Assembly: GCA_037833965.1 (NCBI GenBank)
Contig: AP031355.1
Span: forward strand, 5,047,501-5,111,500
Direction of reading: 5' to 3'
From: Marchantia polymorpha subsp. ruderalis
Taxonomy: Eukaryota > Streptophyta > Marchantiopsida > Marchantiales > Marchantiaceae
Length of the DNA stretch: 64,000 nucleotides
Shown here: positions 43,143 through 51,796 of the stretch, in pieces
Position numbering within the stretch: position 1 is the first letter of the stretch
Layout of the letters: the number at the start of each line of letters is the position of its first letter
Translations under genes and position numbers: made by a program
Notes under the pieces: model-generated
The model's database searches: none
What the model was told of the DNA's origin: nothing
The model's input: only the letters and a program-made list of their open reading frames with translations

Positions 43143-45698
43143 CTATCTACCACTCGCAGCATCTGCGCGAAACCAAACTACTCTACTGCACTCAGCAGAT
43201 CCGGTGCTGCGCCTCCTGCGCGCCGGACTGCTCCGCGTACTATCTCTACCTTGCCAGTCTTCCGACCGGCTGCGTAACCCCAGGCGTCGGAGTGCTGCAG
43301 TGACTTCCGACTGCAAGTGCGCCATAGTGTCGCGCGCACCCGACAAGAAAGTTTCTAATTTTCTTGCCACTCGCCGCCGACTCCGACTGTCACCTTCCGT
43401 CAATGCCGCCGCCCGAAGCTCGAACTCCCGGAGTGTAACCCTCTCTTGAGCTGCCACCTCCCAATGGGTGTATCCGTTTAGACAACGAGTCACCCGTGCC
43501 GCCAACTCTCCTCGTGCCCTGCAGCTGCTCTCCACCTCTGCCAGTTGCATTTCTAAATCCGCACGTTGTGTCCTCAAATCCGAGCACTCGGTTTGCAAGT
43601 TGCACAACAACTCCTCATCCTCCTTCCGGGCTCTTTGACTTTCCTCTAAGGCGCGCGTCTGGCGCGTAAGCTCGGCTGCTAGGACTTCGTTCTGTCTCCG
43701 CTCCTCCTGCAGTTCCGACTCGATCTTTGCCCGTATTAGTTCGGCCTCCGCCTGACTCTTCGTCGCCGCATCCTCCTTCTGCTGCTGCAAGGCTTGGTAC
43801 AGCTTCTGGGTGACCGCCAGGTGTTGTCGGAGGGCGGTGTTCCTATCCACATATACTCCGCATCTAGAGGCCCACCTTGCCACCTTGCTCCTCGTCCTTC
43901 GCCTGATTGTCTCCACATAAGACTGCGGTTTTAAGGCACTTGCGTATTTGGATGTCTTGCGATCCAGATATCGCAGGAGTGGAACTATCTGTTCGCACAG
44001 CACCCCTGTTGGCGTTTTCTGCACCGAATCCTCTTCTTGCTCTTCCGAGCTCGTCTCATCCTCAGTCTCGAGGATCTCAGTCGCCACTGAATCCCTTGGC
44101 GACTCCCTGGAACTGTGGCGCGCAGCAGCTTCTGCTGCGACTGCTGCTCCACTGCCTGCTAAAATATCCAGGGCAGTGGGAGATCCCACTGCTTGAGCCC
44201 CTGTTCCGGCTCGATCTTCGGTTTGTGAAGGGGTCGACGCCGCAGTGACTTTTGTCACTCTTGCACCGCCCGCTTCTGCTGCCTGTCCTTCCGGCGCAAT
44301 CTGCGCGGAAGGTGTCCTTGCTGAAGGTGCGTCCGCCGAAGGCGTCCGCACACTGGTCGTTGGCCCCATCCGTCTCGCAGTCGGCGAATCCGGCTGACTC
44401 TCTGTTGTCCGACTCGCAGTCGGCCGACCAGCAGTTGTCCGACTGGGAGTCGGATACACCCTGCGCGTCTTGACTCCACTTGGCCTGCTTGTTGGGGGCG
44501 TTCTTCCAGAAGTGCCTTCCGCCGAAGACGACCCTCTGAGGATTGTTGGCTCGTCAGCCAAACTCTCTTCCGTTTCCGGCCTGCTGTCCGGTTCAACGCG
44601 CCGTTCAGTTGGCCTTCCTTCCGTCTGTCGACCTTCAGTCATCCGACTCGCAGTCGGCCGGCTGTCAGTCCGTCCATCTCCTCCCGAAGGCCGTGGTGCC
44701 TTCTGTGCAGAGGTTTCTGCCGTCTTCCCTAGAACCTGAGCGATTATCTCTTCCTGTGTGAGATTCCGCCGGGTCGGAGTTCGCCTGGTCTCCTCAGTAA
44801 CAGTTGGCATCCTGCGTGCCCTCTGTTTTGGTCGACTATGAGGCTCGGGGGTGGGCCGACCACGAGTCGGCGCAGCTGGTACTTCCGGCTGCCTGTCCTC
44901 AGGTCTCTCATCCCACTTCCGCTTGCGCGGAATGCGCTCACTTCGACGTTCTTCTGCTGCTCTGGCTGGAGCCGGAGCCGGAGGCGTACTGGCAGGTTCC
45001 TCGTCCGGATCCGTGTCTACTTCGGCCTCCCTCGAATATCTACCTGGATAAGACCGGCTCAGCTGCGGAAACCGAGTTTTCTCAGCATTCGTCAAACATC
45101 CCATCGCCCGGTAAAACACGATTAAGTAAGGCGATAGATGATTGAGCGTTCCTCCCCTCTCTTCTTGCGCATGTTGGCGCGTCACCTTCCACAGGAGCCG
45201 TGCCCAATGCACCGGAGCTCCTGACAACACTAGCTCCACGAACTCTACCTGCCAACCATGCATGTAAGCGGTCTTGGTCGGCTGCAATATCTGCAGCAAT
45301 GCTGTCGCGACATTTCTCCGCAATCGATCCTTGTAATCCCGAGTCCGGAAACCGTTCTTGGGATGTCTGGCCACTTTGAAGAGCTCATTGTAAGAGACTT
45401 CTTCCTCCTGGGACACCTTCACGCTATCGGCCTCGAAGAGGAGATCCCCTTCCTCGCCGGCACACCTGCCCAACACCTGCGCCCAATTGCAAATTTCCCA
45501 TCTCTCTGGGTGTGGGCGAAATCCGCGAGAAGGCTTGTGTCTCTCTTGCAGATACTCGCGCACCATCTCCGGACACGTCCAATTCCACCCCCAGAGGAGA
45601 AAATCGAGCTTCAGCCTCGTCAGCACATCTTGAAATGCGCGTAGACCGATCTGCGGCACCCTGAGTGGAGACACTCGCAGTTGGGGAACCTTCGACAT
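43143..45698 (-). CDS. LTR-encoded (U3) protein in the 5' LTR, intact 851 aa
   Basis: The start ATG is at 45696-45698. The frame is the counterpart of 32480-35035 at a constant offset of 10,663 bp, with the same translation as far as I compared. It lies upstream of the LTR TATA box, so it could be expressed only from a promoter in the first 1.3 kb of the LTR or from flanking DNA. Layout: N-terminal region to about residue 226, repeat-rich middle, coiled coil at about 650-735, basic tail. Confidence 0.83.
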   Translation of the reverse strand: MSKVPQLRVSPLRVPQIGLRAFQDVLTRLKLDFLLWGWNWTCPEMVREYLQERHKPSRGFRPHPERWEICNWAQVLGRCAGEEGDLLFEADSVKVSQEEEVSYNELFKVARHPKNGFRTRDYKDRLRRNVATALLQILQPTKTAYMHGWQVEFVELVLSGAPVHWARLLWKVTRQHAQEERGGTLNHLSPYLIVFYRAMGCLTNAEKTRFPQLSRSYPGRYSREAEVDTDPDEEPASTPPAPAPARAAEERRSERIPRKRKWDERPEDRQPEVPAAPTRGRPTPEPHSRPKQRARRMPTVTEETRRTPTRRNLTQEEIIAQVLGKTAETSAQKAPRPSGGDGRTDSRPTASRMTEGRQTEGRPTERRVEPDSRPETEESLADEPTILRGSSSAEGTSGRTPPTSRPSGVKTRRVYPTPSRTTAGRPTASRTTESQPDSPTARRMGPTTSVRTPSADAPSARTPSAQIAPEGQAAEAGGARVTKVTAASTPSQTEDRAGTGAQAVGSPTALDILAGSGAAVAAEAAARHSSRESPRDSVATEILETEDETSSEEQEEDSVQKTPTGVLCEQIVPLLRYLDRKTSKYASALKPQSYVETIRRRTRSKVARWASRCGVYVDRNTALRQHLAVTQKLYQALQQQKEDAATKSQAEAELIRAKIESELQEERRQNEVLAAELTRQTRALEESQRARKEDEELLCNLQTECSDLRTQRADLEMQLAEVESSCRARGELAARVTRCLNGYTHWEVAAQERVTLREFELRAAALTEGDSRSRRRVARKLETFLSGARDTMAHLQSEVTAALRRLGLRSRSEDWQGRDSTRSSPARRRRSTGSAECSRVVWFRADAASGR

Positions 45699-48426
45699 TG
45701 CGTTGCCTGCACACACAAACGTTCTTTCGCTCACTCTCTCACAATCGCCACTGCGCGTCGGCCACTCAAGCACTGACTGCTCACTCTCTCTGCGCTCGTT
45801 CAAGATCGCTACTCCCAATTCTTTCGAGGTCCGCCAAGATCCTTGTGCAACTCGTCTCCGCACTCTCTACTCTCACTGCAGGTCGCTCCGCCCTTGCGCG
45901 TAATCTTGGAACTGGAAATTGCAAAGTCAAGAATGAGAGAATGAGACTGGAGCGCAGTCTTTTCTTCTCCGATTTCAAGAACGTCCAACGTTCTTACTGG
46001 TTGCAACGTACGCAGCCGGCTATACGGCTTAACGGTTCGCCCTTTGCATGCGCGAATTCACGTCTCCGCCTTGCGCGCATTCGCATGCTTAAACGTTGAA
46101 TTCTCCCGCCGCCGCCACCTTCCGGACTCGAGTCCGCTGCAGGGTATACGTCGGCCCTGTTGTCTTTTCCTAACCCGCCCTTCTCCGGAGGCGTGTCGCC
46201 GCTGGTGCGTTCATTATCCGTCGGCGCCTTGCTGGAGGCGCACATCCAGCCGGAGCGAATTACGCCGGCGCGCAGTCGTACCGCCTATTTTGTCCTTTAT
46301 GCCTCGTCCGTTGCTGCCAGCGCATATCCGTCAGCGCAACTCGTGCCAGCGCATCCGGCCGTCAGCGCCACGTCGGAGGCGTACATCCGACCGGCGCTTT
46401 CCTTCCATGAACAGCCGCCAAGGGCGCTTCCGACTCTGAGTTGGTTTCCTCCTGTGAGCGCGTGATTCCGCCGAAGGCGCATCGCCGAGGGCGTACGGGG
46501 AATCCTTTCCGGCTGTGAACCCTAGCGCGAACGGCGCATGTCCGGCTACGAGTTCTCCGACGCTCATAACTTCTCCATTCCTGATCCATCTCCGGCGCTC
46601 TTGGACTCGTTAGAACGAGCGTCCCGAGCTCTTTCTAATGCAACTTCAACCAACTGGATCTACCGTGTATCCCGATTGTTATGAAGGTTTTCCCTTTCCG
46701 CGCTAGCGGCGCTTCGCCGAAGGCGCACTCATGGTCGGATGCCTTTAGAGGTCCGGGCCCTTCTCCTGACGTCTTTAGCAAAACCTCCTCCTGAGGTGTC
46801 TGCGCCGGAAGCGTAGCTTCCTTGTACGCTAGAGGCGCGTGAGTAGAGACACCTCAAAAAGAAGTCTTTGCCGAAGGCGCCGAAGACGTTGGCGTTGGTA
46901 CATCCGACTACGTGATTCTTTGTGCCCTCGTGACGATCTCATCAATCCACTCTATTTAGCGTACCCTTCTCTAGCTACAAACACTGCTTTGGTACTAGTT
47001 TTCTAAAATTGTTTAAATTCTGCAAAAAAAACAAAAAGTGTGTTACCACAGTCGTGCAGGCGGGCGTCTCGTCTTTGTCAATATCGACTTCGACGTCCTT
47101 CACATATCGGCCCGGATTCCTGCGTGACAACAATGGAAATTGTACCCGCTCCGACGTAGTCAAACATCCCATCGATCGATAGAAATTGATCAAGAAGGGG
47201 AAGAGATGATTGATCGATCCTCCCTTCTCCTTGAATGTGTGTTGTCTCGTCGTCTTCCACAGAATGCGAGCCCAATGAATCGGAGCTCCGGACAACCCCA
47301 GCTCCACGAACTCCACCTGCCAAGAAGTTATGTAGGTGGTCCGGTGCGGCTGCAAGAGTTGAATGAGTGCTACCGCGATATTCCTCCGCAAGCGATCCTT
47401 GTGGTCACGAGTCTTGTACCCGTTCTTGCTCGACTTGTTGTGCTTGAATAGAGCCCCGAAGGAACCTTCTTCCTCCTTCGAGACATTGACACTCTTGCAC
47501 TCGAAAAGAAGATAACCTTCTTCTCCCGCGCATCTTTCCAACTGTAATAACCCACCAAAGGCTAAAACTGCAGTATGGTGGTAAAAAGATCGAACCCACA
47601 GGGACAGAGGCAACACACAGAGTAAAAGTGTCACGTTTAACAGACTTTTGTAGAGTTTGAATTCTAGGCGACTGTCACTCCCAGAAATACTGCAGTGCTC
47701 GACTCGGAGGAGGATCTCAACTCGGAGGATGCTCGGAGGATGCACGGTACAGCGTGGTCACTCAACACACACACACACACACACCTGAAACTGGCAAAAA
47801 GCACAACTCGGAGGTCAGTCAGGACCTCCGCTTCGGATTTCAGGAGGAAAGTGTCTCACAAGTTCACTCAGAGGTTCTGCAGGTAGTGCCTCCCACTCCG
47901 GCTTTTACTGCCCTTCCGCCAGGAACTAGCGGGGGTACTCGGACTGGACTTCCCACTTCGGAACGAAGCCTCTACATACGCTGTGGACGTCACCCTCGAC
48001 TATCACACCAAACGCAGGGAGTGCAGACCCGACTGAGAACTTACTGAAAACACGATCCAGTAACATACACACAACCTGAATTACAAACCAAGGTTTACAC
48101 TAAGTAATGAAACTTCACATTGGCATTCAGGGGAAACTTCCCATAGGAGTACAATCAGGATATGTCACTCGAAGGAGTAAGGGGGAACTGTTCAAGTATC
48201 TAACTCGCAGCCGGCTCTGAGCATCAGAAATCACCCGCAGGTGCAGATCCGCACTACTCAAGTCTCTAACCGGGTGCTAGCTCTGAACATTCAGCCGAAG
48301 GCCTTCAACTACAACATACGGTAACTTCGCTATGCTGCAGCTTCTCTACGTGGTGCCAGGACCAAAATGCACAAACACGCCAAGAAAGTGAGTTCCTGAT
48401 CTGCACTTCCGAAACTGGAAGAGTCC

Positions 48427-48455
48427 CAGGGCAAAACGCCTTGAACTACTTTATA
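48427..48455 (-). promoter_or_regulatory. LTR TATA box and palindrome, family D
   Basis: TATAAA on the - strand (48455-48450), then CAAGGC-GTTTT-GCCCTG. One pair of the palindrome is lost in this copy. Confidence 0.6.
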
Positions 48456-48555
48456 CCTTCTAAGGTCCTAACTAACACTACACTACCCGCTAGGGTGCGA
48501 GCCGCAACAGATCCTACACCTGAGGAGTCGGCGGCTACCTTCCCCTCTAACTTAC

Positions 48556-48590
48556 AACCTAAATCTAACCCTAACCCTAAATCTGAATCC
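48556..48590. repeat. Telomere-like CCCTAA/CCTAAAT run
   Basis: A short degenerate array (CCTAAATCTAACCCTAACCC and on) resembles the plant telomere heptamer CCCTAAA. It lies in the U3 of the family-D LTR, just upstream of its TATA box. Confidence 0.55.
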
Positions 48591-49078
48591 TAAGCCTACT
48601 GTACAGAGCCGCCAGCGTCTTTACATCCGAGATCTGAGGCTGAATATTTGCAGGCATGCGTGGCCGACTGAGATCAACGGCCCCACCAAATTTCAGATCC
48701 ATCCGACCGTCCATCGCAAAGATATGGACTCTGCAAGATCTCTGAACCGCATCCGATTTGCCGACTCCGAGTTTGCCGACTTGAAGTTCGCCGACCTCAA
48801 GTTCGCCGACTCCGAGTTCTCCGAAGGCGTTGACCGCCGAAGACGCACTTCCGCACCTTTGCCTATTTGTAACAGTCACTTCCGACACCCATAACTCACA
48901 GATCCTTGATCCGTTTCAAGAGTTCTTGGGCTCGTTGAAACGAGCGCGTCGAGCTCTTTCTAACGAGACCCTAACTGAGTCAAACCGTTACGAGTTGAAA
49001 GAGTTATGCCGGTTTTATCCTTCGCCAAAGGCACACTGTCGAAGGCTTGTTATCTGTTATCGCCGAAGGCGCCCGCAC

Positions 49079-49425
49079 GATGTTTCGCCGACTCCAAGTT
49101 TTCCGACCTCGAGTTCTCCGACTTGAAGTTTGCCGACCTCGAGTTTTCCGACTTGGAGTTCGCCGACCTCAAGTTCTCCGACCTCGAGTTCGCCGTTTTG
49201 CCGACTCCAAGTTTGCTGACTTGAAGTTCTTTGACCTCGAGTTCGCCGACCTCAAGTTTTCCGACCTCGAGTTTGCTGACTTGAAGTTCGCCGACCTCGA
49301 GTTCGCCGACCTCAAGTTCTCCGACCTCGAGTTCGCCGACCCCAAGTTTTCCGACCTCGAGTTCTCCGACCTCGAGTTCGCCGACCTCAAGTTTGCCGAC
49401 TCCGAGTTTGCCGACTTGAAGTTGA
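49079..49425. repeat. 15-bp tandem repeat array of the family-D U3
   Basis: About 22 imperfect copies of a 15-bp unit (GACCTCGAGTTCGCC, GACTTGAAGTTCTCC and variants) lie back to back, with an outlying group at 48763-48826. The units are partly self-complementary. Open frames through it encode five-residue repeats on both strands, a consequence of the 15-bp period. Confidence 0.85.
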
Positions 49426-50603
49426 CCCGAAGACGTCCGTCGCCGAAGGCGAACATCTAGGGCCGAAGGTGGATATTCTGCTGACGACGAACTCCTTCCG
49501 CCTATCCGTAGGCGTTCTCCTTCGCATCTTCCGACAGTCACAACTCCCTGAGTCCTCATCCGTTCCAAGCGTTCTTTGGGCTCGTTAGAACAAGCGCGTC
49601 GAGCTCTTTCCAACGAGACCCTAAGTAACTCAAGGCGTTAAGAAGTGAGGAAGTTATGAGTGATCTACCGCCGAAGGTGCTCGAAGCGAGTCCTGCAGCG
49701 TGAACCGCCCGTTCCATTCCAAGCGTTCCACTGTGGCCTAAGCCCAAAAACCCCTCGACTGTCCTCGATCCTCTTTTTACTCTGGCTTTGCGTACTGATT
49801 ACTATTTATAGCTGCTACCACGGTACTTACTAATCAAAAATGTTCTAATTCCGACGAAAAACAAAAAGTGGGTTACCACACCAACATCTGCTCCCAGTCA
49901 TTGACTTCCCATCGCTCCGGGTGCTGTCAGAATCCGCGCGTAGGTTGATGGTTGTCCCGCAGCCACTCTCGTATCATATCCGGACACACCCAATTCCATC
50001 TCCACATGAGGAAATCGAGTCTCACCGCAGTCAGCTCGCGCTGAAATGCGCGCAACCCAATCTGCGGTAACTTCAGCGGAACCATCCGTAGCTGCGTAGC
50101 CTTCGACATCTTGCACGCGGACTCAATCACTCCGCGAGCTCCTCGCACTCTCTAGTAAGAACCCTCTGGCTGCGCACTCAACTGCTGCACGCTCTCCTGC
50201 AACAACCCGTTCGTCGCAACTCTCTCTAATTTCTCTCCGCCGATTCCCTGCTGCGTGGTCGACGCTCAAGCGAAATCAAAATTGGAATTGCAAGAATGAG
50301 ACGTTTGCCTTCGGCGATCAAGATTTCACCGTTCGACACTTGGGAGTGGGAGTTGTGTGGTAACACACTTTTTGTTTTTTTTGCAGAATTTAAACAATTA
50401 TAGAAAACTAGTACCGAAGCAGTGTTTGTAGTTAGAAAAGGGTACGATAAATAGAGTGGATTGATAAGATCGTCACGAGGTCACGAAGAATCACGTAGTC
50501 GGATGTACCAACGCCAATGTCTTCGGCGCTTTCGGCAAAAGCTCCTTTTCTGAGGTGTCTCTACTCACGCGCTTCCAGCGTATAAGGAAGCTACGCTTCC
50601 GGC

Positions 50604-50684
50604 CGTAAATATTTATGCTATGGTTTGAATGGTAAACAAAAACAATTAATAAAAAATACGAATTATTAGATATGGCTAAAACGC
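50604..50684. other. 81-bp AT-rich insertion in solo LTR A2
   Basis: All other family-A copies read CTTCCGGC then GCAGACACC at this point; here 81 bp of very AT-rich sequence intervenes. There are no terminal repeats. It looks like filler DNA captured at a repaired break; an organellar origin is possible but unproven. Confidence 0.7.
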
Positions 50685-51796
50685 GCAGACACCTCAGGAG
50701 GAGGTTTTGCTAAAGACGTCAGGAGAAGGGCCCGGACCTCTGAAGGCGTCCGACCATGAGTGCGCCTTCGGCGATGCGCCGCTGGCGCGGAAGGGGAAAA
50801 CCTTCATAACGATCGGAATACACGGTAGATCTAGTTGGTTGAAGTCACATTAGAAAGAGCTCGGAACGCTCGTTCTAACGAACCCAAGAGCGTCGGAGAT
50901 GGATCAGGGACGGAGAAGCTATGAGCGTCGGAAAACTCGTAGCTGGACATGCGCCGTTCGCGCTAGGGTTCACAGCCGGAAAGGATTCCCGTACGCCCTC
51001 GGCGATGCGCCTTCGGCGGGATCGCGCGCTCATAGGAGGAAACCAACTCAGAGTCGGAAGCGCCTTTGGCGGCTGTTCATGGAAGGAAAGCGCCGGTCGG
51101 ATGTACGCCTCCGACGTGGCGCTGACGGCCGGATGCGCTGGCATGATTTGCGCTGGCGGATATGCGCCGTCAGCAATGGACGAGGCATAAAGGACAAAAT
51201 AAGCGGTACGACTGCGCGCCGGCGTAATTCGCTCCGACTAGATGTGCGCCTCCAGCAAGGCGCCGACGGATAAGGAACGCACCAGCGGCGACACGCCTCC
51301 GGTGATGGACGGGTTGGGAAAAGACAACATAGCCGACGTATACCCTGCGGCGGACTCGAGTCCGGAAGGTGGCGGCGGCGGGAGAATTCAACATTCACGC
51401 ATGCGAATGCGCGCAGTGCGGAGACGTGAATTCGCGCATGCAAAGGGCGAACCGTTAGGCCGTATAGCCGGCTGCGTACGTTGTAACCAGTAAGAACGTT
51501 GGACGTTCTTGAAATCGGAGAAGAAAAGACTGCGCTCCAGTCTCATTCTCTCATTCTTGATTTTGCGATTTCCAGTTTCCAAGATTACACGCAAGAGCGG
51601 AGCGACCTGCAGTGAGAGAAGAGAGTGCGGAGACAAGTTGCGCAAGGATCTTGACAGACCTTGGAGAGAATTGCGAGTAGCGAACTTGAGCGCGAGCGAA
51701 TAGAGAGTGAGCAGTCAGTGCTTGAGCGGCCGACGCGCAGTGGCGATTGTGAGAGAGCGAGCGAAAGGGAGAACGTTTGTGTGTGCAGGAAACGCA

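Larger units (their letters stand above)
31524..47050 (-). mobile_element. Complete Ty3/gypsy retrotransposon with giant ORF-bearing LTRs (family A)
   Basis: Two LTRs of 4864 bp each (31524-36387 and 42187-47050) enclose a 5799-bp internal region. GTCGT at 31519-31523 and 47051-47055 is the target duplication. In element orientation (- strand) the order is 5' LTR, tRNA-Asp-like primer site, gag-protease, in-frame UAG, RT-RNase H-integrase, polypurine tract, 3' LTR. The long ORFs are all open and the two LTRs are nearly identical, so the element is young and may be competent. RT and integrase sequence and the absence of a chromodomain suggest a non-chromovirus lineage close to Athila/Tat; this placement is an inference. 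It sits in the family-C LTR. Confidence 0.96.
42187..47050 (-). repeat. 5' LTR of the complete element
   Basis: 4864 bp, equal in length to the 3' LTR and nearly identical. It would supply the promoter for genomic RNA from its TATA box at 43104-43109, so its own U3 ORF lies upstream of that start. Confidence 0.95.
47543..49880 (-). mobile_element. Family D solo LTR (2.3 kb), no U3 ORF
   Basis: The ends are TGTAATAACCCACC (47543) and GGGTTACCACA (49880), flanked by CCAAC at 47538-47542 and 49881-49885. The first 0.94 kb (47543 to about 48480) is closely similar to the R/U5 and TATA part of family A. The remaining U3 of about 1.4 kb is unrelated to the ORF. It holds a telomere-like run, GAC-CTC-GAG-type tandem repeats and a conserved block around 49540-49640 shared with other families (GAGCTCTTTCCAACGAGACCCTAA type). 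Confidence 0.93.
29838..50109 (-). pseudogene. U3 ORF of the family-C LTR, split by two insertions and decayed
   Basis: It starts at the ATG at 50107-50109 (MSKATQLRMVPLKLPQIGLR). Its pieces are 50109-49886, 47542-47056 and 31523-29838, together about 800 codons. The reading frame crosses both insertion sites sensibly: QML then ERCAGEEGYLLFE, and ETPACTT then PVQPRAEEK followed by VPRKRKW. Nonsense codons include TGA after HQPTRGF near 49927, TAG after KRTMQ near 31386 and TAG in the coiled coil near 30144. The C-terminal end (THGEVATQERITLRGLEIRAA, LRRLELRSRADD) and the ALDILAGSGAA and EQVVPLLRYLD motifs are conserved. It is the third and oldest family with this protein. Confidence 0.8.

Noticed and set aside
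49079-49425. CRISPR-like array
   Set aside because: The units are contiguous 15-bp repeats without spacers, in a plant LTR.
49047-49460. ORF with ADLKF/SDLEF five-residue repeats, looking like a pentapeptide-repeat protein
   Set aside because: It is antisense to the LTR and arises from a 15-bp tandem DNA repeat; the opposite strand gives equally regular five-residue repeats. No start context or flanking domain supports a real protein.
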